From: a candidate division WOR-3 bacterium
Lineage (GTDB): Bacteria; Hydrothermota; Tepidihabitantia; Tepidihabitantales; Tepidihabitantaceae
DNA length: 64,000 nt
Assembly: GCA_039801085.1 (NCBI GenBank)
Contig: JBDRTY010000005.1
Coordinates: 39,651-103,650, forward strand
Direction of reading: 5' to 3'
The notes beneath the pieces were generated by a model, which ran no database searches, was not told where the DNA came from, and was given only the letters and a program-made list of their open reading frames with translations. The translations under genes were made by a program, and so were the position numbers. Positions 54,435 to 63,171 of the stretch are shown here, piece by piece; the first letter of the stretch is position 1; every line of letters starts with the position of its first letter.

Positions 54435-54466
54435 CGGGCGGGCGGGTCAGCTGACCCGCCCGCCGG
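54435..54466 (-). terminator. GC-rich palindrome after the unknown gene
   Basis: CGGGCGGGTCAG meets CTGACCCGCCCG in a perfect stem just 3' of the gene at 54472. There is no T tract on the minus strand, so it may be a weak terminator or an operator; it ends next to the ribBA -35 box. Confidence 0.45.
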
Positions 54467-54471
54467 GCTCG

Positions 54472-54840
54472 TTACGGCGTGGGTGCGGAGATGGTCAGGA
54501 CCTGAGAGCGGATCTGTTCCAGCACCGGCAGCTGCAGACCCCGGCTTGTCCATTTCTGCATCAGGATGGCGGTCTCCCGGGTCAGTGCGTCGCCGGCGAT
54601 CTCGCGCCGTCTGAGTGACCAGAGTTCCCGGGCAAAGGCGAGGTAGGCGGGGTTGTCAATCGTCGCAACTCCGTTCTCATTCAGCACCTGCCTGGTTCTG
54701 GTTTCAAGGGCGATCAGCTCGGGCAGGACCGCCTGCATATTGGCGGTCATCGTATTCCGCAGCTCCTCGAGAATCGCCCTGATCCGTTCCGGGCTGGTTT
54801 TGACCGTCCACTTTGCCAGCCGCTGTGTCAGGTTTGCCAT
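54472..54840 (-). CDS. Unknown helical protein, 122 aa
   Basis: I do not recognise this protein. It has no signal peptide or membrane segment and is predicted mostly helical, with repeated heptad-like leucines (IRAILEELRNTM; VLPELIALETRTRQVL) that could form a coiled coil. It ends QVLTISAPTP. A near-perfect ribosome-binding site AAAGGAGGTGATTTA precedes the ATG, suggesting high translation. It is upstream of ribBA in the same direction but separated by a GC-rich palindrome and the ribBA promoter. Upstream lies a repeat-filled gap. Confidence 0.65.
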   Translation of the reverse strand: MANLTQRLAKWTVKTSPERIRAILEELRNTMTANMQAVLPELIALETRTRQVLNENGVATIDNPAYLAFARELWSLRRREIAGDALTRETAILMQKWTSRGLQLPVLEQIRSQVLTISAPTP

Positions 54841-55019
54841 TAAATCACCTCCTTTCTGCGGCAGGTTTCTCTTCAGACCGGTGCTGCCGCGGGCACCGGT
54901 CCTTTTTCCGCTTCCATACAGTTAGAGTCCGGAAAAAGCCAAAATTTCACATTGAATAAAGGGACTAAAGGCAGGATGACAAAAGAAGAAAGGGTATCGG
55001 AATGACAGAAAAGAGGACA

Positions 55020-55360
55020 GTCATTTCGACCGGAGCCGAGCGACAGCGAGGCGGAGTGGAGAAATCCCGCAAAAGCGATTCCTCGACAAGCTCGGAATGA
55101 CAGAAGGGGGAGGGATTCCTCGACTCGGCTTACCCCTCGCTCGGAATGACTAAAGGGGTAATAATCGTCATTTCGACCGACGCGAATCCGAAGGCGCGCA
55201 CTTTTTTCGGTCATTTCGACCACAGCGGAGCCGAAGGCGGAGCGAAGTGGAGAAATCCCTCTAGGGATTGCTCGACAAGCTCGGAATGACATAAAACACA
55301 AGAGCGATTCCTCGGCTCAAGCCTGCCCCGACGAGAAGAAAAGGAGGGGCAGGGAATGAC
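55020..55360. repeat. Palindromic repeat cluster (A-then-B orientation)
   Basis: The gap 54841-55433 holds no gene but carries composite palindromic elements. Complete composites lie at 55020-55101 and 55210-55290; single halves at 55114-55150, about 55167-55199 and 55306-55360. Each half starts or ends in GTCATT/AATGAC and has a variable GC-rich tip. Orientation is opposite to the larger array at 62.2 kb. The short stretch 54841-55017 has loose AATGAC fragments and nothing else I can name. Confidence 0.85.
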
Positions 55361-55376
55361 GGAGTTTACCGCTCGG

Positions 55377-55406
55377 TAAAAAATAAAAAGGGGGCAGAAC
55401 GCCCCC
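55377..55406 (-). terminator. Terminator of the small T9SS protein gene
   Basis: On the minus strand GGGGGC, a five-base loop and GCCCCC (55390-55406) are followed by TTTTTATTTTTT. Confidence 0.88.
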
Positions 55407-55433
55407 ATGCCGATTCTGATTACTGATTATTAA

Positions 55434-56102
55434 TTAACGGAGGATTATCAGCTGTCCGGTTTTTCTGCTGTCAGGAGTAATTACCCGGGTCAGGTAGACT
55501 CCAGGGGACAACAGGGAGATATCAACTCGGAGGGGTGAGTGAGCAACGGTCTGCCAGTGCTTTTCATACACCAGATTGCCGGCAAGGTCGTAGATTTCCA
55601 GCCGGAAACTGCCGTTGGCAGGTGCGAGTGCGTTTATCAGCAGAAAACCGCCTGTTGCCGGATTGGGTGTAATTGTAATTCGGTGTGGTCGCAATGGCGA
55701 TTCCGGCTGGGCGATACCGACGAGCACCGTGTCTTCAAACCGGACCTTCGGATTCTGAAAATTATACGAGGGCAGTTCATACCAGGTGTCGACGACCAGG
55801 GGGTCGATGGTAAACTGCGATGGTATCCCGTTAAGTCGATAGAAGAGCCTGCACCACTGAGGCCATTCTGATTTCTGCTGAAACTGGAATGTGTCCAGGC
55901 TGCCGGCAACCGCCTCCCAGCCCGGGGTTGATTCCAGAACCGGAAACGGACTGGTCACCAGATACCAGATGATACTGTCAATCTGAACGGTTGTATTACC
56001 GGCTTCAAGGACACCGGCGACATCCACCAGCGCCAGACCCTGGGAATTGAGGGCAACAAGGACAGCAAGCGTCAGGATCAGGATATGACCGAACCTTTTC
56101 AT
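55434..56102 (-). CDS. Small exported protein with T9SS sorting domain
   Basis: The 222-residue protein has a signal peptide (about 1-24) and a 110-residue mature domain with IDSIIWYLVTSPFPVL and STPGWEAVAGS, then a canonical type A sorting domain (ITITPNPATGGFLL ... IYDLAGNLVYEK ... GVYLTRVI ... GQLIILR). Its mature part resembles that of the protein at 63172 (shared IDS..W, PGW and WY.LP spacing), so the two form a small family of unknown role. It is single-gene, with perfect promoter and terminator, and sits beside the palindromic repeats. Confidence 0.8.
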   Translation of the reverse strand: MKRFGHILILTLAVLVALNSQGLALVDVAGVLEAGNTTVQIDSIIWYLVTSPFPVLESTPGWEAVAGSLDTFQFQQKSEWPQWCRLFYRLNGIPSQFTIDPLVVDTWYELPSYNFQNPKVRFEDTVLVGIAQPESPLRPHRITITPNPATGGFLLINALAPANGSFRLEIYDLAGNLVYEKHWQTVAHSPLRVDISLLSPGVYLTRVITPDSRKTGQLIILR

Positions 56103-56120
56103 AATTCACCTCCCGGATTG

Positions 56121-56149
56121 ATTATACTGAAACATGCCCGGACTGTCAA
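56121..56149 (-). promoter_or_regulatory. Promoter of the small T9SS protein gene
   Basis: Perfect consensus on the minus strand: TTGACA (56144-56149), 17 bases, TATAAT (56121-56126). Confidence 0.88.
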
Positions 56150-56170
56150 ACAGGTCATAAAATCCCCGTA

Positions 56171-56641
56171 TCAGTTATAGGTATGGCCAATGACGATGAC
56201 CGTTCTGCCTTCCTTCGGCGTGACGGTCAGCTCCACTACCTCCTTGTCTCCGGGAGCCCGGAAGACCAGCATGGTATATGTTTCCTTTTCAAAACGCTGA
56301 ACAATTTCCCATTCCTTAAGCAGTTCCTGAAAATACTTCAGGACCTTCTCCGCCTTGTCCGGCGTTTCAAAATTGTAGGAGCATCCCCAGCGCGGTCGCT
56401 CGTATTTGCCGAAACGGGCAAGCGGTCTGGCCCCAGGGTAGAGGAGCTTCTTTGGCAAGCCGGTTAGGTCCACGCCATCAACTTCACCCTGATAAATGGC
56501 GCCGAGCAGGCTCTGGAACTTGAAGGCGGGCTGGGTCGCAGATGTATCGGGCAGGGTGGCGGGACCCTTTTTCGGACAGCCGGTGGTGAACAGATTCAGG
56601 GTGGCGAGCAGTGTAAAAATGATGAAATATTTTGCTTGCAT
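56171..56641 (-). CDS. Predicted lipoprotein, unknown function
   Basis: The 156-residue protein has a signal peptide with lipobox LFTTGC (Cys22), a short charged linker, and a domain containing YPGARPLARFGKYE and ETPDKAEKVLKYFQELLKEW, which resembles the small periplasmic domains where a squared-difference 'YxTxDxxxxVxxFY' helix is conserved in lipoproteins of unknown function. ATG 56641 after AGGAGG is chosen; an upstream in-frame ATG at 56671 would disrupt the signal peptide. Confidence 0.72.
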   Translation of the reverse strand: MQAKYFIIFTLLATLNLFTTGCPKKGPATLPDTSATQPAFKFQSLLGAIYQGEVDGVDLTGLPKKLLYPGARPLARFGKYERPRWGCSYNFETPDKAEKVLKYFQELLKEWEIVQRFEKETYTMLVFRAPGDKEVVELTVTPKEGRTVIVIGHTYN

Positions 56642-56659
56642 TTTCCTCCTTTTTCTGTT

Positions 56660-56688
56660 ATAGTAAAACAAAGTGACCAGAATGTCAA
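56660..56688 (-). promoter_or_regulatory. Promoter of the lipoprotein gene at 56171
   Basis: Minus-strand TTGACA (56683-56688) and TACTAT (56660-56665) are 17 bases apart. Confidence 0.7.
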
Positions 56689-56760
56689 ATTTACCACAGG
56701 GTTACCGCTATTTAACGCTGGTCATTCAATTGCCTTCAATAAAAATAAAAAGGAGGATGT

Positions 56761-58362
56761 GTGAACAGTAAGGTATTTGCGTCGATCGTTCTGTTCGGAA
56801 CGGCAGCCTTGGCTTTACCGCTCTGGGTCAACCGCTATAACGGACCGGCAAACAGTGACGAGATGGCGTGTGCGGTGCTGACCGATGCGGAAAGAAATGT
56901 AATTGTCGTCGGCTCCAGCCCGGGCACAACCACTGCCTATGATATTGTTGTGCTCAAATATTCACCGAATGGTGATTCGCTCTGGGCAAGGCGGATTGCC
57001 GGACCGGGCTATTCGAACGATATCGCCAAGGCGGCGGTGCTGGATGCGAGCGGTGCGGTATATATTACTGCCACCACCGGCACCTATCCGGACTACAACA
57101 TTATGACCCTGAAGATTAACGCCAACGGCACTGATGCCTGGAGTGCCACCTATCAGGGGAGTGCCGGCAAGGCGGATGAGCCGGCAGGGATTGCGGTGGA
57201 CGATGCGGGCAATGTCTATGTGACCGGCAATGAGACGAACGCGGACAATGTTACCGATATCGTCACGATCAAATACTCAAGCAGCGGTTCCCGGGAGTGG
57301 TTTGTGGTTTTTGACGGTGGTGCTACTGATGTGGCGGCGGGTATCAGGCTCGGTCCGGGAGGAACGGTTTATGTTGCCGGCTCCAGTGTGCAGGGCTCAT
57401 ACACCGATTATGTGACAATCAAATACACTTCAAATGGTGCGGAAGCCTGGTCAGAATACTACAACGGTTCGGGCAATGCGGAGGATGCGGCAAGCGGGCT
57501 GGCAGTGGCTGCGGATGGCAGTGTCTTTGTTACCGGCAAGAGCGCAACCGCACCACCGCCGGGTGGAAGGTATAACTGGGTAACGGTTAAATACGATGCC
57601 AACGGCAGTCGGCAGTGGGCAAAGACCTATACCGGTGCCAATGCAGGTGCTGAGGCATATGGTCTGGCACTGGGGTCCAATGCCCTTTATGTCTTCGGCA
57701 AGGTGATGCGCAGCGGAAACGCGGATTACGGGCTGGTGGCTTACAATCCGAATACCGGTGATACTCTGTGGGTCCGAGTGCACAACTCCCAGTTCAATAA
57801 GGACGATGTTCCCTCCCAGATTCTACTCGATGGACAGGGCAAGATTCACCTGATCGGTTCAAGCAAGGACGCCAACAGCAGGTCGGATTACTACCACATC
57901 CGGTATTCCAGCACGGGGGTATTTGAAGGCACCGGTGCCCGCTATAACTCACCCTATGACAACGATGACCAGGGGGTCGGGATTGCGGTGGATGATATGG
58001 GGCAGGTGGTTGTAACCGGTGTATGCTACTGGGGTGTTACCAGCATGAACTATGATATCGTTACGGTGAAGTATGATTCGGCCGCACCCGGAATTGCTGA
58101 AGCCAGGGTTTTGCCGAAACCGGCACCAGGGCTGGTGCTTGCGCCCAATCCCGCACCCCGGAATTCATGGGTAAATCTGCTGGTTGCGGGTGAAGGCACG
58201 GCACAGATAAGGGTCTATGATGCTGCTGGTGCGGTGGTCAGGACCGATAATGTCCGGTCCGGGGCTGATTTCTACCACATCGGCGGTCTGCAACCCGGGG
58301 TTTATCTTGTGGAGGTAAACCGGAGGGGCAGGAGTCAGTGGGCAAAGCTGGTGGTGGAATAA
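56761..58362 (+). CDS. Exported SBBP-type beta-propeller protein, paralogue of the 1335 gene
   Basis: The 533-residue protein has a signal peptide, mature start LWVNRYNGPANSDE, and repeated blades with NVYVTGNE, VYVAGSS, VFVTGKS and D..TIKY/VKY motifs of SBBP repeats. The C-terminus (LVLAPNPAPRNSWVNLLV ... VYDAAGAVVR ... GVYLVEVNR) is a clearer type A sorting domain than in its paralogue. The start is GTG 56761 following AGGAGG; an overlapping ATG in another frame is not used. Role and ligand unknown. Confidence 0.83.
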   Translation: MNSKVFASIVLFGTAALALPLWVNRYNGPANSDEMACAVLTDAERNVIVVGSSPGTTTAYDIVVLKYSPNGDSLWARRIAGPGYSNDIAKAAVLDASGAVYITATTGTYPDYNIMTLKINANGTDAWSATYQGSAGKADEPAGIAVDDAGNVYVTGNETNADNVTDIVTIKYSSSGSREWFVVFDGGATDVAAGIRLGPGGTVYVAGSSVQGSYTDYVTIKYTSNGAEAWSEYYNGSGNAEDAASGLAVAADGSVFVTGKSATAPPPGGRYNWVTVKYDANGSRQWAKTYTGANAGAEAYGLALGSNALYVFGKVMRSGNADYGLVAYNPNTGDTLWVRVHNSQFNKDDVPSQILLDGQGKIHLIGSSKDANSRSDYYHIRYSSTGVFEGTGARYNSPYDNDDQGVGIAVDDMGQVVVTGVCYWGVTSMNYDIVTVKYDSAAPGIAEARVLPKPAPGLVLAPNPAPRNSWVNLLVAGEGTAQIRVYDAAGAVVRTDNVRSGADFYHIGGLQPGVYLVEVNRRGRSQWAKLVVE

Positions 58363-58385
58363 CCGCCGGGTGGGAAAATTTCTGC

Positions 58386-58414
58386 TTGACAGCAGATTGC
58401 GGATTGTTTATAAT
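58386..58414 (+). promoter_or_regulatory. Perfect consensus promoter of the Kelch gene
   Basis: TTGACA 58386-58391 and TATAAT 58409-58414, both exact, are 17 bases apart: the best promoter in the window. The leader of about 115 bases follows. Confidence 0.92.
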
Positions 58415-58420
58415 AATAAC

Positions 58421-58505
58421 GCTGGGTTCAACTCCGCAATAAATGCAGTAAGGGTTACACTGCCTGGAGAGGCAGGTCTGGTAATTTGCAACTGATGAAC
58501 CCGGC
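58421..58505 (+). ncRNA. Structured 5' leader of the Kelch gene
   Basis: GCTGGGTTCA (58421-58430) pairs with TGAACCCGGC (58496-58505) in a ten-pair stem with one G-U. Inside are GCAA/TTGC (58436-58439/58486-58489), GTTAC/GTAAT (58454-58458/58481-58485) and CTGCCT/AGGCAG (58460-58465/58470-58475) closing a GGAG loop. The nested pairs form one elongated fold. I know no riboswitch class with this sequence. Confidence 0.55.
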
Positions 58506-58535
58506 ATCAGAATAAAGCACAAATAAGGAGGCAAG

Positions 58536-61500
58536 ATGAGTAACAAAAGAATGCTGGGCTGGCTGCTGGTGGTGCTGGCAGTGCCGGTTTTCGCCGCATC
58601 ACCGGTAATCAGTGCCCAGAAGGTGCACTACCACTGGGCGCCAACCGCACTTCATGCGGAGCCCTGCACCCGGACCGACTGTGATCAGTCTACAGTCTGG
58701 CAGCCGGGGGGAGCGCATCCGCAGATAATCGGCGGTGGCACCGACGGTAACTGGGTGTCATATCCACCTCCGAGCACGAACGCGGACCGGATGTGCTCAG
58801 CCAATGTCTACGATATTGAGCACAATATGATGTATATGATCGGTGGCGATCCTCAGGGATATTACGGCGTAGCTTACAATCAGCGGTTCAATCCGGTAAC
58901 CAACACCTGGACCAACATGGCGGACATGCCCGGCGCGCGGACCTGGCTGGATGGCGAGGGCTCCTACTGCCGGCATCTGAACAAGATTTACATTGCGGGC
59001 GGATATACGGGCAGTGCGAACAACAACATGTGGGAGTATGACATTGCGACCAACACCTGGTCAGCCAAGGCGACAATGCCGAGCGCTACTTTAGCTTACG
59101 GCTCCTGCATCTGGAACGACTCGCTGATTTACATCCTCGGCGGTACCGGTCCGAGCCTTTCCGGCTCCAATGCGGTGCAGGTTTACAATGTGAACCAGAA
59201 CACCTGGGCGACCGCAACCTCAATGCCGGAGGCGGGTGATATGGGTTCTGCCTGCATCGTGGGCGACACCATCTTCATTACCAACTTCTACAACCGGCAG
59301 AGCGGTTCGCTCTGGAGCACGGGCAGAAAGGGTGTTATCAACTCCTCCAATCCGCTCTCGATCACCTGGAGCAACCTGCCCACTTCAATTCCAACCCTGG
59401 GATTCAACGGTGGAACGACCGAGCTGGGGGGCTGGGTCTACCGGCTGGGCGGATTTGCCAGTCTGAGTGGTGGCGCGCACAAGCGCGGCTGGCGGTATCA
59501 GCCGAGCACCGGTCAGTTTGAAACCCTGCCCTGGCTGCCTTCGCCACCGAACAACGGTGTTGCCCGCTGCAACTTCCTGTGCGGCTGGGAGTTGTCCAAT
59601 GAGCTGGCAAAGGTTGCGGGTGATGATGAGGGTGACTGGGGTACGCCGAACAACACCTATTACCGGAATCAGTTCACCCCGCCCCATGATGTCGGTGTCT
59701 CAGCGATCCTTGAACCGCCTTCTCCCAATGTCCAGAACGGCGTTACTGTTACTCCGAAGGTCAAGGTCAAGAACTACGGTCTGAATGCGGAAGGAAACTT
59801 TGCGGTTAACTTCAAGATTGACTCTGCCGGCGTCACAATCTATGAGGATGGCGCGCTGGTGGATTCGGTCTATCCGGGTGAAGAGGTGGAGGTTGAGTTC
59901 TCCACGCCGTGGACGCCGAACTGCGCACTGTGGAGCGGTTACACGGTCACCAGCTACACGGTGCTGGATGGCGATGCGATTGCTGCCAATGATACGCTCC
60001 ATATGTTCATGCTCTATACGCTCGATACCATCTACTCCTACCGTTCCAGCAGCACGCCGTCGATTGACGGTTACATCGCTCCGGGTGAATGGGACGATGC
60101 CTACTATGTGAACGCCAGCAACTTCTGGGGCTGGGGCGGCACACCCTATCCGCCGAATGCGGCAAAAGCCTGGTTCAAGCATGACGGCAACTACCTGTAT
60201 GCGGCGTTTGCAATGCCGCTGGCAATGACCCGCGACATCGGTGATCAGATCGGCTTCTATCTGGATGAGAACAACGACGGTCAGTGGGCAACCGACAACT
60301 CTGAAGGCAACTACTGGTACTGGGTTAACGGTTCGGGTGTTGATGAGGTGCTCTACCGGCCGATCACACCGTCCGGTCCCGGAGTCCAGGGTGTTGCACC
60401 GGGTGCCCAGTCGGTTACCGGCGTGTTCAACGGCTATCTTGTATTTGAAACCAAGACGCCGTTCGGTGTTCTGCCCTATCAGCTGAATATGAACCCGGCA
60501 GGCGACACTGCCCACCTGTGGTTCTTTGAGCTGGATAACAACCGGTTCTTCGGCTGGTGGAATGCGGGCATGCCGGCAGACTCCTGGCTTGTCCCCTCCT
60601 GGTATGGAACGATCATCCTCCAGACCCTGCAGTCGGGTGATGTGGGTGTGAAGTCGATCGATGCGCCGGCGTACGGTCAGCCGGGCAATCCGGTGACCCC
60701 GAAGGCGACCTGGAAGAACTACGGCTCAACCGCAATGAACTTCACCGCCTGGTATCTGATCAACGATCCGGATGGGAACCGGGTCTACGCCGAGTCCCAG
60801 AACGGTTCGCTGGCAGGCGGTGCGGAAATCCAGTTCACCTTCCCGAACTACACGCCGACCGTTGAGGGTCAGTATGCGGTGAAGTGCTCCACGGTTGCGG
60901 GCGGTGATGTTAATCCGGCAAACGACATCAAGCAGGGGTCGTTCCGGGTGAGCAGTGGACCGCCGGTCCAGCCGGGCTGGAAGGAGATGGCTTCGATCCT
61001 GAATCAGGTCAAGGACGGCGGATTCCTGGTCTACAACGAGGAGAACGGCCTGGTTTATGCTGCCCGCGGCTACAAGTCCGGTGACTTCTATCAGTATGAC
61101 CCGAATGCGGACACGATGGGCGCCTGGACCGCACTGGCACCGGCGCCGTCAATCATCGGCAAGGGTGGCAATGGCTGCTATGGCGGCGGTTATGTCTATG
61201 TGATGCATGGTCAGAACACCGCCAAGTTCTCCCGCTACAACATCGCTGATAACAGCTGGGAAGCCCTGCCCGACATTCCGGGCTGGACCTCGGGCAAGAA
61301 CCCCAAGGGCGGCGGTGATCTGGTGTATGCGGTGGTTGAGGATGTGCCCTATGTCTACCTGCTGAAGGGTTACAAGCAGGACTTCGGCCGGTTCAATGTC
61401 CAGACCTCCACCTGGGAGTCACTGCCGGCAGCACCGGCGGGTGCCAAGCCCAAGTGGGACAAGGGCTCCTGGATGGTCTACGACGGTGCGAACACGATCT

Positions 61501-62189
61501 ACGCCCACAAGGCGAAGTACTCCGAGCTGTGGACATTTGATGTCGCTACCGGTCAGTGGGGTTCCGCTTCTCTGCCGGGCATTCCGACCGCAAGCTCCAA
61601 GACCGGCAAGAACAAGAAGCCCAAGGACGGCAGTGATGGCGCCTACTTCCAGGGATTCCTGTTTGCGCTCAAGGGCGGTAACACCTGCGAGCTGTGGCGG
61701 GATGATGTTGCGGGCGGAACGGGCTGGACTGAGCTGGATCTGATGCCCGAAGTCGGTTCCACCGGCAAGAAAAAGCGGGTGAAGGCGGGCGGTTCGTTTG
61801 TCAGCGCCGGCAACTGGATCTTCTACGCCCTCAAGGGTGGCAAGACCAGCGAGTTCTGGCGCTATGTTGCCGAGCCGCCGGCATTCGCTTCCACACCGGA
61901 GCGTTCGGGTGTGATGGGTCAGACGATGACGCCGGCACGGTTCGGCTTTGCGCTGACGCCCAATCCGCTGGTGAAGGGCTATGGTCTGCTCTCCTACAGT
62001 GTGCCGCAGGCGGGTGCGGCGCGGGTGAAGGTGTTTGATGTCACGGGTCGGACGGTTGCGGAGTTCGGCTTTGTGGCGCAGGGCACCGGTACCCGGAGCC
62101 TGGATCTGCGGCAGCTGTCTGCCGGCATCTACCTCGTGAAGTTCGAGGCGGCAGGACAGAGCGCAAGCCAGAAGCTCATCGTCCAGTAG
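58536..62189 (+). CDS. Large Kelch-repeat surface protein with T9SS sorting domain
   Basis: The 1217-residue exported protein has a signal peptide (1-20), a Kelch propeller (about 70-300: MYMIGGDPQGY, IYIAGGYTGSA, IYILGGTGPS, W..MP spacing), CARDB-like Ig modules (about 385-490 and 700-780), between them a CBM9/DOMON-like domain (TPSIDGYIAPGEWDDAYYV), a second Kelch-like region (about 820-1110) rich in Gly-Lys, and a type A sorting domain (FALTPNPLVKGYGLLSY ... VFDVTGRTVAEF ... GIYLVKFEA). Codon choice is narrower than in neighbouring genes. With a perfect promoter, strong AAGGAGG and a strong terminator this looks like an abundant surface protein. Confidence 0.88.
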   Translation: MSNKRMLGWLLVVLAVPVFAASPVISAQKVHYHWAPTALHAEPCTRTDCDQSTVWQPGGAHPQIIGGGTDGNWVSYPPPSTNADRMCSANVYDIEHNMMYMIGGDPQGYYGVAYNQRFNPVTNTWTNMADMPGARTWLDGEGSYCRHLNKIYIAGGYTGSANNNMWEYDIATNTWSAKATMPSATLAYGSCIWNDSLIYILGGTGPSLSGSNAVQVYNVNQNTWATATSMPEAGDMGSACIVGDTIFITNFYNRQSGSLWSTGRKGVINSSNPLSITWSNLPTSIPTLGFNGGTTELGGWVYRLGGFASLSGGAHKRGWRYQPSTGQFETLPWLPSPPNNGVARCNFLCGWELSNELAKVAGDDEGDWGTPNNTYYRNQFTPPHDVGVSAILEPPSPNVQNGVTVTPKVKVKNYGLNAEGNFAVNFKIDSAGVTIYEDGALVDSVYPGEEVEVEFSTPWTPNCALWSGYTVTSYTVLDGDAIAANDTLHMFMLYTLDTIYSYRSSSTPSIDGYIAPGEWDDAYYVNASNFWGWGGTPYPPNAAKAWFKHDGNYLYAAFAMPLAMTRDIGDQIGFYLDENNDGQWATDNSEGNYWYWVNGSGVDEVLYRPITPSGPGVQGVAPGAQSVTGVFNGYLVFETKTPFGVLPYQLNMNPAGDTAHLWFFELDNNRFFGWWNAGMPADSWLVPSWYGTIILQTLQSGDVGVKSIDAPAYGQPGNPVTPKATWKNYGSTAMNFTAWYLINDPDGNRVYAESQNGSLAGGAEIQFTFPNYTPTVEGQYAVKCSTVAGGDVNPANDIKQGSFRVSSGPPVQPGWKEMASILNQVKDGGFLVYNEENGLVYAARGYKSGDFYQYDPNADTMGAWTALAPAPSIIGKGGNGCYGGGYVYVMHGQNTAKFSRYNIADNSWEALPDIPGWTSGKNPKGGGDLVYAVVEDVPYVYLLKGYKQDFGRFNVQTSTWESLPAAPAGAKPKWDKGSWMVYDGANTIYAHKAKYSELWTFDVATGQWGSASLPGIPTASSKTGKNKKPKDGSDGAYFQGFLFALKGGNTCELWRDDVAGGTGWTELDLMPEVGSTGKKKRVKAGGSFVSAGNWIFYALKGGKTSEFWRYVAEPPAFASTPERSGVMGQTMTPARFGFALTPNPLVKGYGLLSYSVPQAGAARVKVFDVTGRTVAEFGFVAQGTGTRSLDLRQLSAGIYLVKFEAAGQSASQKLIVQ

Positions 62190-62205
62190 CGACTGCGAAC
62201 GGATT

Positions 62206-62238
62206 GCGGGGGGCGATATCGCCCCCCGCTTTTGTTTT
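62206..62238 (+). terminator. Strong terminator of the Kelch gene
   Basis: GCGGGGGGCGAT (62206-62217) and ATCGCCCCCCGC (62218-62229) form a perfect 24-base palindrome, followed by TTTTGTTTT. Confidence 0.93.
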
Positions 62239-62241
62239 CAA

Positions 62242-63047
62242 GGGATTTCTCCACTCCGCCTCGCTGTCGCTCGGCTCCGGTCGAAATGACTGAAAAAAGG
62301 TGCCTCGGCGTCGTCCGGTCGAAATGACCGTCCTCTTTAGTCATTCCGAGCTTGTCGAGGAATCGCTTTTGAGGGATTTCTCGACTTCGCCCCTTCGGGG
62401 CTGCGCTCGAAATGACTGTCCTCCTTCCTGTCATTCCGAGCGAGGCGTAAGCCGAGTCGAGGAATCGCTCCCCCCTTCTGTCATTCCGAGTCTGTCGAGG
62501 AATCGCTTTTGAGGGATTTCTCCATTCCGCTTCGCTTCAGTCGAAATGACTGTTCCTTTAGTCATTCCGAGCTTGCCGTCCCTCCTTCCTGTCATTCCGA
62601 GCGAGGCGAAGCCGAGTCGAGGAATCTCAAGGGATTTCTCCACTCCGCCCTTCGGGCTCCGGTCGAAATGACTGAAAAAAGGTGTGCCGGCGGCTCCGGT
62701 CCTCGTTTCTGGTCATTCCGAGCGAGGCGAAGCCGAGTCGAGGAATCTCAAGGGATTTCTCCACTTCGCCCTTTGGGTTCCGGTCGAAATGACCGTCCTC
62801 TTTAGTCATTCCGAGCTTGTCGAGGAATCGCTTTTGAGGGATTTCTCCATTCCGCTTCGCTTCAGTCGAAATGACTGTTCCTTTAGTCATTCCGAGCGAC
62901 GCCCCGCAGGGGCGGAATCGAGGAATCTTAGGGGATTTCTCCACTCCGCCCTTCGGGCTCCGGTCGAAATGACAGCAAAGTGTGTGCCTTCGGCGTCGCT
63001 CCGGTCGAAATGACTGGAGGGGGTGCGTTCGGGTTCCGGTGGAATTG
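62242..63047. repeat. Array of composite palindromic repeats
   Basis: No gene lies in 62190-63171. The region is an array of about 70-88-base composites: half B (GTCATTCCGAG, tip, GAGGAATC), a 3-8-base linker, half A (GGGATTTCTC, tip, GTCGAAATGAC). Complete composites are at 62340-62416, 62480-62550, 62591-62672, 62712-62793, 62805-62875 and 62886-62973; single halves at 62242-62290 and 62430-62467, with degenerate A tails to 63047. Outer ends are inverted repeats (GTCATT/AATGAC), and each half is itself a hairpin with a variable tip such as GCCCTTCGGGC, GCCCCTTCGGGGC or GCCCCGCAGGGGC. Confidence 0.93.
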
Positions 63048-63121
63048 GCGGTTAAGTTATATAAGTAAGCTGTCTCACGCCTTGCTTCAGTTGAAATGAA
63101 ATATGGGGCGGGGTCAAAATG

Positions 63122-63151
63122 AAAATAAAAAGGGCGGTCGGCTGACCGCCC
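63122..63151 (-). terminator. Terminator of the gene at 63172
   Basis: Minus-strand GGGCGGTC, loop AGCC, GACCGCCC (63132-63151) followed by TTTTTATTTT. Confidence 0.9.
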
Positions 63152-63171
63152 TGAATCGTTAAACTGCCGGT

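Noticed and set aside
62242..63047. CRISPR array
   Set aside because: Units are palindromic composites of unequal length with short, repetitive spacers; there are no unique 30-40-base spacers and no cas genes.
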